A stretch of DNA of 40,282 nt from Spirochaetales bacterium (GTDB lineage Bacteria > Spirochaetota > Spirochaetia > Sphaerochaetales > Sphaerochaetaceae). The stretch covers positions 1 through 40,282 of the forward strand of contig QJZS01000114.1 of the NCBI GenBank assembly GCA_003247345.1. The letters run 5' to 3'. How positions within the stretch are numbered: the first letter of the stretch is position 1; every line of letters starts with the position of its first letter. The notes under the pieces were generated by a model. The model saw nothing but the letters and a program-made list of their open reading frames with translations. It was not told the DNA's origin and ran no database searches. Shown here piece by piece: positions 7,434-14,646 of this stretch. Position numbers and translations under genes: made by a program.

Positions 7434-7778
7434 ATGAAAGACAACCTCTTGTTTACCAGTCTTGTCTCAGAACTCAAACGCGGAAATCTAACACTCTGTG
7501 TACTCAGTCAACTCAAAACACCGCAGTATGGATATTCCCTACTACAAACACTTTCAGAACAACATATAGAAATAGAAGCAAACACCCTGTATCCGATGCT
7601 ACGCAGACTTGAGAGCCAAGGATTGCTGGACAGCTCTTGGGACACAACGGAAAGTAGACCAAGAAAGTTCTACAGCCTCAGTACCCAGGGGCAGACGCTT
7701 TTTATTGATTTACTTAAGGCATGGAAGGAACAAAACAAGCAGACTGCCTTACTGCTCGGGGAGGAATCACATGCATGA
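7434..7778 (+). CDS. PadR-family transcriptional regulator
   Basis: This is a 114-residue winged-helix regulator. After about 12 N-terminal residues comes the PadR core: LKRGNLTLCVLSQL, PQYGYSLLQTL, EANTLYPMLRRLESQGLL, and the wing strand ESRPRKFYSLSTQG. The start at ATG 7434 is preferred over the TTG-extended ORF because family members begin close to this motif and because the -10 box ends six bases upstream. There is no Shine-Dalgarno, so translation is probably leaderless. The gene overlaps the next one by eight bases (ATGCATGA), typical of PadR-HAAS pairs in which the membrane protein transmits or modulates the signal. The inducer is unknown. Confidence 0.92.
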   Translation: MKDNLLFTSLVSELKRGNLTLCVLSQLKTPQYGYSLLQTLSEQHIEIEANTLYPMLRRLESQGLLDSSWDTTESRPRKFYSLSTQGQTLFIDLLKAWKEQNKQTALLLGEESHA

Positions 7779-8751
7779 ACTCATTGCCAGATATATTGAA
7801 GAAACCATCAGACATCTCAAACCATCCGAGCGGGAGGAAGTGGCCAAGGAACTTGGTACAAACATAACCGACATGGTCGGAGAAAATCCAAGTGAGGCTG
7901 TTATTGAACAAATTCTGTTGGAAATGGGAAGCCCAGCCGAACTTGCCTCAAAATATCGTGGAAAAGAACGATACCTGATTGGACCTGCAACATTTGACAT
8001 CTACTTTAAAATCCTGAAACTTGTTGCGCTGGTTGTAGGAGTAGTAACCCTCGTATTCGCTTTGATTTCTCTCTTTCTCTCATCCAATGCCCCCGCATTC
8101 GGCACTATTCTCTCAAGAATTCTTGGGACAGTCCTCTCAGCCCTCTCCGCCTCCTTTGTCTGGGTAACCATCACATTTGCTTTGCTCGATTATTACCAAG
8201 TGAAAATGGATGATGAAGGATGGGACGTAAAAGCCTTGCATGCTTTGGAAGCATTGCCTACAAAAACTATTAAAAGAGGAGAAAGTATCGTAGATATCGT
8301 GGGGCTTTCAGTCTTCATGCTGCTTTTAGTTTTCTTTTACTCCATGCCCCAACTTGTTGCGATTTATTTGAAAGGATTCGATCCGGTACCCATCTTCCTA
8401 GGTGAGCAGATACGTCCCTATTTGATTGGATGGATGATTACCACGCTTTTCACACTCACCATCTCAGTCATCAAACTGCACCAAGGAAGATGGAGCAACC
8501 TATTATTGGGATTCAGCATTGGCTGCGATCTGCTAGGTCTTATCTATTTCATCTTTCTTGTCACTCGATGGCAACTGTACAATCCAGAGTTTTTCAGTTT
8601 CTTCAACAATGGGGTGAACACATGGAAAACTATCATCAAAGCTGGTTCCGTAGCTTTGACGATTCTCACGTTGATCAGTATTACTGATGATGTCTATACC
8701 GTACTCAAGAAAACCGTACAGACCGAATCTGAGAAAGCACCTGTTCAGTAA
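7771..8751 (+). CDS. HAAS-domain (DUF1700-like) membrane protein paired with PadR
   Basis: This is a 326-residue membrane protein. Residues 1-75 form the soluble helical HAAS/DUF1700-type domain (IARYIEETIRHLKPSEREEVAKEL ... ILLEMGSPAELASKYRGKERYLIGP), known to occur next to PadR regulators. About six hydrophobic segments follow (starting near residues 80, 110, 175, 215, 245 and 290). The ATG at 7771 has GGGGAGGA upstream, which decides the start; the ORF-track start at 7609 lies inside padR in another frame. Its 3' end overlaps the convergent DUF4954 gene by 47 bases. The role is inferred to be a sensor or effector of membrane state under PadR control. No transported substrate is implied. 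Confidence 0.85.
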   Translation: MHELIARYIEETIRHLKPSEREEVAKELGTNITDMVGENPSEAVIEQILLEMGSPAELASKYRGKERYLIGPATFDIYFKILKLVALVVGVVTLVFALISLFLSSNAPAFGTILSRILGTVLSALSASFVWVTITFALLDYYQVKMDDEGWDVKALHALEALPTKTIKRGESIVDIVGLSVFMLLLVFFYSMPQLVAIYLKGFDPVPIFLGEQIRPYLIGWMITTLFTLTISVIKLHQGRWSNLLLGFSIGCDLLGLIYFIFLVTRWQLYNPEFFSFFNNGVNTWKTIIKAGSVALTILTLISITDDVYTVLKKTVQTESEKAPVQ

Positions 8752-10900
8752 TATGGTGTGACTCTTGAATGAAGGGATTGTCATCCAAACTTCCAAGTAC
8801 GGCATCACGTTCGGATGTATTACGGTAGGTAATCGAACGGAATCGATTGTTAAAATCCTTTTCCTTTGTCTTGAATACCTGTGTTTCGATATCAATTCGA
8901 ATCGAGGCAACCTCATCTACCGCATTTTTCCAGTGACCTTCATTCAATTGGGAACAACCAAGTACTTGATAGAGCGTCGCCAAGGCATGCAAGGCTTTAT
9001 CCTCTTGATATAGGGAATCCCATTTAGCATACGTTTCATGAACTTCATCCCACGATGCAATTGCCCCAGCTTTCAAAGCATCCTTGAGCTGGGTAACTCT
9101 GAATTCCGGCACCAATTGACCACCAACATTTACCCAAGGCAGAATCTCAGCCTGGCTTTGGCTTTGGCTTTGGAAATCAGAAAGCGTGATATGATTGGTT
9201 ATACACCAATCACTGATTGTCTTTACCGCATAATAGCGTAACATCTGCCCATAAGCCTTGTATGCTTCCACTGATTTCAGTATTTCAATAGGCTCGTTGC
9301 TATTTTCCAATTCCCAGGCAAAAATCTGCATTCCCAATATCTCAGAACTTTTTTGGGTAAGCAACATACGTCCATAGGAGACGATATCACTCTGATCCAT
9401 CTCAGGCTCATGAGTCCTGTTATAGCTCTGGCCAACCCATTTGCAGAGCAGATCTCGAGCCCCCAGAATTTCATTCACCGTATCAGGGGCAAGGTAGTCC
9501 GTTTCAATTCGCTGGCGAATGACTTTTCGCTTGTCACGTGTACGGTATTTATAACTGTTGCGCTCCAACGCATACATATTGTACATCCACCAGTAAGCTG
9601 GCATTACTACCCTTCTATCCTCTTTGGCATCTGCTCCAAGCAGACAGAACGGCAGAGGAATATTAAGCTCATGCGGATAATTGCCTTTTGCAATCAGGAC
9701 GTAACTGGCAAATCTGCAGTCATATTTAAGGGTGCTGCTGAGTGCAGGCCAGAAACCTCTTCCTGCAACCATTTCCCCATCATTGCCACGGCTGTTATGA
9801 TTCGAACCAATATTTGCACCAGCAGCCATATTCGACTGACCTTGAATCATGGAAGCAATCAAAAAGGAGTTGTTGTGGTGTTGTTCATGCCCGCCGAATA
9901 TCAAATTGCTGAGCACTTCACAACAACTGACCGTTGAGTTATCCCCTAGAATGGAATGGATCAAGCGGGCACCATATTTGAGATTACAGTTGTCTCCCAT
10001 CATGAAGCGTATTGCTTTACAACCATAGAATACCCTGCTGCCCGAGCCTATGATGCCATTTACCAATTCAACGCCTTCACCTATCTGTACAGGTTCAGCA
10101 AGCGTCGATCGTAATCTTAAGTTCTTAAGTTTGTTGGCACCCTTGATGTAGGCCCCTTCTCCAATCCATACATCCTTGATGGTATCGCAAGATTTTACTA
10201 TGGACTGGGAACCCACATATCCGTAATATCCACGCTTGGTATCACACGTGTTGTCGGTAAGGGTATTGAAGGCTTTCATCAGTGCCTGATCATCACGGTA
10301 GGATCCCCAAAGGTAGGCATCGGCAGGAATCATACCATTAAACAAACGGACAGCTCTTCCTCCTGCCTCATTCATGATATCAACGGTGATCATGACATCA
10401 GGATCTTCGCCTTCTTTCAGCACCCCACTTCCGAATTTTGCATGGTTGGTTGTTTGCATTTCTCCGATACGATAGAGAATAACATGATCAGCGATGATGT
10501 AGTGGCTGAGGTAACTACAATCGAGAACCGCACAACAGTTACCGATATCACAGCTGACAATACGGCTGTTGGTAATGCCTACGGGAACAGAGAAGTCATG
10601 GAAACTCACAATTTGTTTATCCATGGTACCCAAACGGACTAATCCATAAAATTCACTGTTCTTGATTAAGGAAGGATTAAAGGGATCGGTTACCAACACA
10701 TCGTCCCAACAGGTTGATGTGTTCAGGTTCTCTTCCAATAGGGCAATTTCCTTAGTTTTCAGATGCCGATAGGAATCAGAACTTCGGTGATTTTGTATGT
10801 CTCTCAGATAATATTCATCTTTCCCTTCAGGAAGAAAGGGAGAATCAATGAACCCGTAACCGAACCGCGTTTCATCAGATGCCACTACTTTATTATCCAT
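8705..10900 (-). CDS. DUF4954 family protein with left-handed beta-helix
   Basis: This is a 731-residue cytoplasmic protein of unknown function, of a type I associate with spirochaetes and Bacteroidetes. The region from about residue 240 to 430 has hexapeptide-like repeats (IGEGAYIKG, PVQIGEGVELVNGIIGSGS, NLKYGARLIHSILGDNS) that indicate a left-handed beta-helix as in sugar-nucleotide acyl- and nucleotidyltransferases. The C-terminal about 280 residues are mostly helical. A run of SQ repeats (QSQSQSQ) lies near residue 600. I chose the ATG at 10900 (MDNKVV) over the upstream TTG: a promoter (TTGCTA-17-TATACT) ends six bases before it and no ribosome site is present. A role in envelope sugar or sugar-nucleotide metabolism is a guess. 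Confidence 0.8.
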   Translation of the reverse strand: MDNKVVASDETRFGYGFIDSPFLPEGKDEYYLRDIQNHRSSDSYRHLKTKEIALLEENLNTSTCWDDVLVTDPFNPSLIKNSEFYGLVRLGTMDKQIVSFHDFSVPVGITNSRIVSCDIGNCCAVLDCSYLSHYIIADHVILYRIGEMQTTNHAKFGSGVLKEGEDPDVMITVDIMNEAGGRAVRLFNGMIPADAYLWGSYRDDQALMKAFNTLTDNTCDTKRGYYGYVGSQSIVKSCDTIKDVWIGEGAYIKGANKLKNLRLRSTLAEPVQIGEGVELVNGIIGSGSRVFYGCKAIRFMMGDNCNLKYGARLIHSILGDNSTVSCCEVLSNLIFGGHEQHHNNSFLIASMIQGQSNMAAGANIGSNHNSRGNDGEMVAGRGFWPALSSTLKYDCRFASYVLIAKGNYPHELNIPLPFCLLGADAKEDRRVVMPAYWWMYNMYALERNSYKYRTRDKRKVIRQRIETDYLAPDTVNEILGARDLLCKWVGQSYNRTHEPEMDQSDIVSYGRMLLTQKSSEILGMQIFAWELENSNEPIEILKSVEAYKAYGQMLRYYAVKTISDWCITNHITLSDFQSQSQSQAEILPWVNVGGQLVPEFRVTQLKDALKAGAIASWDEVHETYAKWDSLYQEDKALHALATLYQVLGCSQLNEGHWKNAVDEVASIRIDIETQVFKTKEKDFNNRFRSITYRNTSERDAVLGSLDDNPFIQESHHITEQVLSQIRSVRFS

Positions 10901-10906
10901 GCCAGA

Positions 10907-10935
10907 AGTATACTCCGAGCCCCAAGTGATAGCAA
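10907..10935 (-). promoter_or_regulatory. Promoter of the DUF4954 gene
   Basis: Minus strand: TTGCTA (10930-10935), 17-bp spacer, TATACT (10907-10912), six bases, ATG at 10900. It lies back to back with the MATE promoter; the two -35 boxes are 22 bases apart. Confidence 0.7.
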
Positions 10936-10957
10936 TAAAGTTGCATAAATCATAGTC

Positions 10958-10986
10958 TTGTTTCAATTATTTGTTTTAGGTATGGT
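10958..10986 (+). promoter_or_regulatory. Promoter of the MATE gene
   Basis: TTGTTT (10958-10963), 17-bp spacer, TATGGT (10981-10986), six bases, ATG at 10993. No useful Shine-Dalgarno lies between the -10 box and the start codon. Confidence 0.65.
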
Positions 10987-10992
10987 GTTCTC

Positions 10993-12348
10993 ATGCAACA
11001 AACGACTACTTCTCTCGGGGAAGCTCCTGTTGGGAAGCTCCTTCTTCGATTAGCAATCCCAACCATTCTCGCTCAGCTGATCAATGCCCTCTATACTATT
11101 ATTGATAGAATCTATATCGGCCATATTCCAGGAACCGGAGCGTTGGCTCTGACAGGTATAGGGCTCAGTTTTCCCATCATCATGTTGCTTGCTGCGTTCA
11201 GTATGCTTATCGGGGCAGGAGGAGCCCCTCTTGCTTCAATCAAACTGGGGCAAGGCAAGCCTGAAGAGGCCGATTCCTTACTCAGCCAAGCATTTGGAAC
11301 TTTGATTTTTTTTGCTATCGTCCTTACGTTGATTATTCAGATTTTCAAAGTCCCCCTTTTATATGCGTTTGGGGCAAGTGACCAAACCGTGGGATACAGC
11401 ACTTCATATCTTGGAATTTATCTTTGGGGTACCATTTTTGTGCTGACCAGCATGGGGCTCAATCCTTTTATAACCGCTCAAGGATTTAGCAAAATCAGCA
11501 TGATGACGATGCTGCTCGGTTCAATAGTAAACATCATCCTCGACCCAATATTTATATTCGTATTCGGATGGGGAGTGCAGGGAGCCGCACTAGCTACAGT
11601 AATCAGCCAAGCAATTAGCAGTACTTGGGTACTGCGCTTCCTTACTTCCAAGAAATCAACTTTGACGATTAAACTTAAACAGATACTGCCCAAAAAATCA
11701 GTAATGTTTCCTGTGCTTGCATTAGGTATTTCCCCTTTTTTCATGATGTCTACTGAAAGCTTGGTAAATATCATTCTCAATGCAACATTGCAGCATACCG
11801 GAGGGGACGTGGCAGTTGGTGCAATGTCCATCCTTGCATCGGTCATGCTTTTCAGCCTTTCCCCTCTGCAAGGGTTGACCCAAGGGGGACAACCTTTGCT
11901 CTCATTCAACTATGGAGCTGGAAATATCGATCGGGTAAAGGCTTCCTTCAAGAGGATTTTTATCAGTGCTATTGCATTCTCCATCGGTGTTTGTACCATT
12001 TTACAGTTATTTCCAGGGGTAATTGTGGGATTCTTCACCCAGGATGTACAGCTCCATGCAACTGCAACCAAGGCAATGAGAATCTATAGTGCAGGATTCT
12101 GGATGCTTGGTTTCCAAATAGCCTGTCAACAAGCGTTCATTGCATTTTCCCAAGCAAAGATTTCCTTTTTCCTTGCCCTGCTTCGCAAGATCATCCTACT
12201 TATTCCATTGGTGTTCATCCTCTCCAGTTTTCTAGGGATGAGGGGTGTTTTCATTGCCGAACCTATCGCTGATATCGCAGCAGGCACGACAACTACTATA
12301 CTATTCTTTGTGCAAAGCAAGAAAATTCTTGCGAAGAAACTTACATAA
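10993..12348 (+). CDS. MATE-family multidrug/cation exporter
   Basis: This is a 451-residue inner-membrane antiporter with about twelve transmembrane helices in two homologous halves. The N terminus (SLGEAPVGKLLLRLAIPTILAQLINALYT, then DRIYIGHIPGTGALALTGIGL) is the classic MATE opening. The second half repeats the pattern, with GGQPLLSFNYGAGNIDRVK as the matching landmark. Proteins of this type expel cationic drugs or metabolites using a sodium or proton gradient. Length and topology are normal. The start codon lies six bases after a -10 box, so the mRNA is probably leaderless. It is divergent from the DUF4954 gene and 88 bases before the esterase. The substrate is not predictable. Confidence 0.93.
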   Translation: MQQTTTSLGEAPVGKLLLRLAIPTILAQLINALYTIIDRIYIGHIPGTGALALTGIGLSFPIIMLLAAFSMLIGAGGAPLASIKLGQGKPEEADSLLSQAFGTLIFFAIVLTLIIQIFKVPLLYAFGASDQTVGYSTSYLGIYLWGTIFVLTSMGLNPFITAQGFSKISMMTMLLGSIVNIILDPIFIFVFGWGVQGAALATVISQAISSTWVLRFLTSKKSTLTIKLKQILPKKSVMFPVLALGISPFFMMSTESLVNIILNATLQHTGGDVAVGAMSILASVMLFSLSPLQGLTQGGQPLLSFNYGAGNIDRVKASFKRIFISAIAFSIGVCTILQLFPGVIVGFFTQDVQLHATATKAMRIYSAGFWMLGFQIACQQAFIAFSQAKISFFLALLRKIILLIPLVFILSSFLGMRGVFIAEPIADIAAGTTTTILFFVQSKKILAKKLT

Positions 12349-12424
12349 TGTCATATATCAATTAAAAATACAGGTTTTTTTCATTAAAAGGACTAAACTC
12401 AACGACTTGCGTCAGAGTTGTGGA

Positions 12425-12430
12425 TATACT
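12425..12430 (+). promoter_or_regulatory. -10 box upstream of the esterase gene
   Basis: TATACT lies six bases before an in-frame GTG (12437) and 15 bases before the ATG at 12446. The -35 is weak (ACGACT at 17-bp spacing), so this promoter is less certain than the others. Confidence 0.45.
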
Positions 12431-12436
12431 AACATA

Positions 12437-13519
12437 GTGACCACTATGGCAGATTATGATTTGTCTCCTAAGATGAAACGTTTGGTTACCTTAATTAACA
12501 AGATTGCTGTTGCTGATCCAGAAGGACTAACCCCTAAACGCATCGAAGAGATTAACGATATTTCAATTCCGAACAATATCCTCATCCGCAAACTTCTTGG
12601 CAAGAATGCGAAAAATATTGCGAGCAAAACATTCATTATCCCAGTAACCGATGGTATGATAAGCGGTTATCTGTTTGAAAAACAAGGTTCCCGCGGCATC
12701 AGCGATCTGACTCCCCTCATCGTCTTCTATCACGGCGGCGGTTGGGTCTGGGGAAATATGGACTTATATAACTTCCTTTGTGCACACCTTGCAGATATTA
12801 CGGGGGCTGTGGTGCTCTCCGTAGATTATCGGCTTGCTCCGAAGTACAAATTCCCTACGGCTGTAGAGGATTGCTACGACACCTTGGTCTGGGCTGCGGC
12901 GGGATGCAGGTATTGGAAGACTGATCCTGATAGAATCTTCTTGGTCGGTGACAGTGCAGGTGGAAATTTGGCAGCTGTTGTCAGCCGGCTTGCCCGCGAC
13001 AGAAAAGGCCCTTCCATTGCAGGACAGATTCTCCTCTATCCCGTTACAGATGGAAGGATGAGAACAGCCAGTTACGAGAAGTATAAGGATTCCCCGACTC
13101 TGTCTGACAAACAAATGGCATTTTTCATCAACAGTTACCAACGAGAACCAAAAGATATCCTCAACCCAAGTTTCTCTCCCTTGCTTGGGAAAGATCATAG
13201 CCGTTTACCGCAAACTTTGATCATCGGGGCGGAATGGGATCCCTTGCATGACGATGGTATGTTGTATGCAGATGCTCTTGCCTCAGCTGATACACCGGTG
13301 AAATACCTAGAAGTCAAAAAGACAGTCCATGGATTCATCAACTATCCATCTGCAACTGGTACAGAAGAAACAGAGAGTGCCATCATGCAGTTCATTGGAG
13401 GCCGACCTGCGGAGCAGGTTGCACTCATTAACCGCAAAGAGTGGATGAAAGCTCAAAAGAAAGAGATCAGGAAAATCAAGAAGCAAAGCAAGCATTATAT
13501 CGACGCACAGGTTAATTAG
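12437..13519 (+). CDS. Alpha/beta-hydrolase, HSL-type esterase/lipase
   Basis: This is a cytoplasmic ester hydrolase of the hormone-sensitive-lipase family, 360 residues from GTG 12437 or 357 from ATG 12446. The oxyanion-hole motif HGGGW, the nucleophile motif GDSAGGN, the acid residue region AEWDPLHDDG and the catalytic His in VHGF are all present in order, so the enzyme should be active on short-chain esters. The GTG is chosen because TATACT ends six bases before it; ATG 12446 remains possible. Neither start has a Shine-Dalgarno. The ORF-track start at 12245 lies inside the MATE gene. The C-terminal tail is Lys-rich. It precedes the LacI-controlled sugar cluster, so deacylation of imported sugars is conceivable but unproven. 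Confidence 0.88.
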   Translation: MTTMADYDLSPKMKRLVTLINKIAVADPEGLTPKRIEEINDISIPNNILIRKLLGKNAKNIASKTFIIPVTDGMISGYLFEKQGSRGISDLTPLIVFYHGGGWVWGNMDLYNFLCAHLADITGAVVLSVDYRLAPKYKFPTAVEDCYDTLVWAAAGCRYWKTDPDRIFLVGDSAGGNLAAVVSRLARDRKGPSIAGQILLYPVTDGRMRTASYEKYKDSPTLSDKQMAFFINSYQREPKDILNPSFSPLLGKDHSRLPQTLIIGAEWDPLHDDGMLYADALASADTPVKYLEVKKTVHGFINYPSATGTEETESAIMQFIGGRPAEQVALINRKEWMKAQKKEIRKIKKQSKHYIDAQVN

Positions 13520-13531
13520 ATTAACGTTAAT
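13520..13531. promoter_or_regulatory. LacI-type operator candidate, distal (ATTAACGTTAAT)
   Basis: A perfect 12-bp palindrome with a central CG, starting at the first base after the esterase stop codon. It has the same NTTAA-NN-TTAAN form as the dyad over the lacI-like promoter 75 bp downstream. Confidence 0.55.
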
Positions 13532-13574
13532 CCTGAATTTTTACAGGAATAGCCTCAATGCAGGCTGTATTTCC

Positions 13575-13602
13575 TTGATAATCGGTCTTCCCGTGTTAAC
13601 CT
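13575..13602 (+). promoter_or_regulatory. Promoter of the LacI-controlled sugar cluster
   Basis: TTGATA (13575-13580), 16-bp spacer, TAACCT (13597-13602), then six bases to the ATG at 13609. The -10 box is covered by a dyad, so the regulator probably represses itself and the genes behind it. Confidence 0.6.
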
Positions 13603-13606
13603 TAAC
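13595..13606. promoter_or_regulatory. LacI-type operator candidate, proximal (GTTAA-CC-TTAAC)
   Basis: A dyad overlapping the -10 box and predicted start of the regulator transcript. Its centre is 75 bp from the centre of the distal site, about seven helical turns, a spacing that permits DNA looping. Confidence 0.55.
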
Positions 13607-13608
13607 CT

Positions 13609-14607
13609 ATGAGCGTGTTATTAAAAGACATAGCCGAGGCGACAGGGTTTTCAATAAACACAGTCTCTCGAGCGATGCGATCAGATCCTAAAATCTCTGC
13701 ACAAACCACAGCACTGATTCAGCAAACAGCACATGAATTAGGCTATATCCCCAATTCTGTGGCAGCCAGCATGCGTTCAAACTCATCAAAGATGGTGGGT
13801 ATAATTTCTGCAGATTCTGCAAATCCTTTTTTCAGCGAAGTAGTACGAGGTATCGAGGAAGCGGCTTCCAAAGCTGAATACCATATTATATTGGCCAGTA
13901 CTGAAGAGTCCGAGAAAAAAGAAGCTGATCTGATCAAGATGTTTCTCTGCAGGAAAGTGGACGGAATCATCAGCATGCCAGTATTTGATAACAACCCTGC
14001 CCACTTAAATTTATACAAGCACTTGCCGGTTCCATTCATCTTCCCAGGACGTAGACTGGAAGGGTTGGTGAATCACAGCATCCTCCACAGTGATCGTGAT
14101 GGGCAGAGAAAGGTACTTGAACATTTGATTTCCCAAGGCCATAAAAAAATTCTCTATCTTTCAGGGCCAAAAAAAGTCAGTAATACAATCGACCGACTTG
14201 CAGGGGTTGCTGAAGCTTATGCAAATAACGGTATGGAAGTAGATCCTGATTATATTCTTGAAGCATCCGGTCATATCGAAGACGGGTATTATCTTACCAA
14301 CCAGGCCTTGAACCGGGGATTGGGATTCACTGCTGTCGCTTGTTTCAACGATATGCTTGCAATGGGAGTGCTAAAAAGTCTTGGAGAGAATAATCTGAAA
14401 GTACCTCAGGACATTGAGGTTTTCGGGTATGACAATCTCTACATGTCCCAATTCATGCAACCATCACTCAGCACTGTAGATGTTCCCAAGTATCGACTTG
14501 GGTATGTCGCTATGGAAACTTTGCTCAGCCATATTCAAGATCCAAATCTTGAATATGTTACAACGGATTTCCCTACGAGATTGGTATTTCGTGAAACCAC
14601 TCGTTAG
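13609..14607 (+). CDS. LacI-family transcriptional regulator of the sugar cluster
   Basis: This is a 332-residue canonical LacI regulator. Residues 5-50 hold the helix-turn-helix (LKDIAEATGFSINTVSRAMR). A proper hinge helix (YIPNSVAASMRS) follows, then a periplasmic-binding-like effector domain with typical strands VGIISADSANPFFSEVVRGIE and VACFNDMLAMGVL, ending in TRLVFRETT. No ribosome site precedes the ATG; the -10 box ends six bases away, so translation is probably leaderless. The binding-protein gene begins 39 bases after its stop, making this the first gene of the ABC-hydrolase cluster. Two matching dyads near the promoter are likely operators. The inducer is presumably a breakdown product of the imported glycan. 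Confidence 0.93.
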   Translation: MSVLLKDIAEATGFSINTVSRAMRSDPKISAQTTALIQQTAHELGYIPNSVAASMRSNSSKMVGIISADSANPFFSEVVRGIEEAASKAEYHIILASTEESEKKEADLIKMFLCRKVDGIISMPVFDNNPAHLNLYKHLPVPFIFPGRRLEGLVNHSILHSDRDGQRKVLEHLISQGHKKILYLSGPKKVSNTIDRLAGVAEAYANNGMEVDPDYILEASGHIEDGYYLTNQALNRGLGFTAVACFNDMLAMGVLKSLGENNLKVPQDIEVFGYDNLYMSQFMQPSLSTVDVPKYRLGYVAMETLLSHIQDPNLEYVTTDFPTRLVFRETTR

Positions 14608-14631
14608 GAATAACACAACATCTTGTGTTCC
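14607..14631 (+). other. Intercistronic hairpin between lacI-like and binding-protein genes
   Basis: AACACAA and TTGTGTT pair with a 4-base loop, flanked by GG/CC after a small bulge, immediately before the AAAAAGGAGG ribosome site. No T-run follows, so it is more likely an mRNA-stabilising or processing element than a terminator. Confidence 0.5.
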
Positions 14632-14646
14632 AAAAAGGAGGTACAC

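Noticed and set aside
7609-7770. Upstream extension of the HAAS ORF
   Set aside because: It lies inside padR in a different frame; ATG 7771 has a strong ribosome site and the HAAS domain begins there.
9353-9937. 194-codon plus-strand ORF
   Set aside because: Antisense to the DUF4954 gene; no promoter or family features.
12245-12436. N-terminal extension of the esterase ORF
   Set aside because: It overlaps the MATE coding end in another frame and lies upstream of the predicted promoter; alpha/beta-hydrolase features start only after GTG/ATG 12437-12446.
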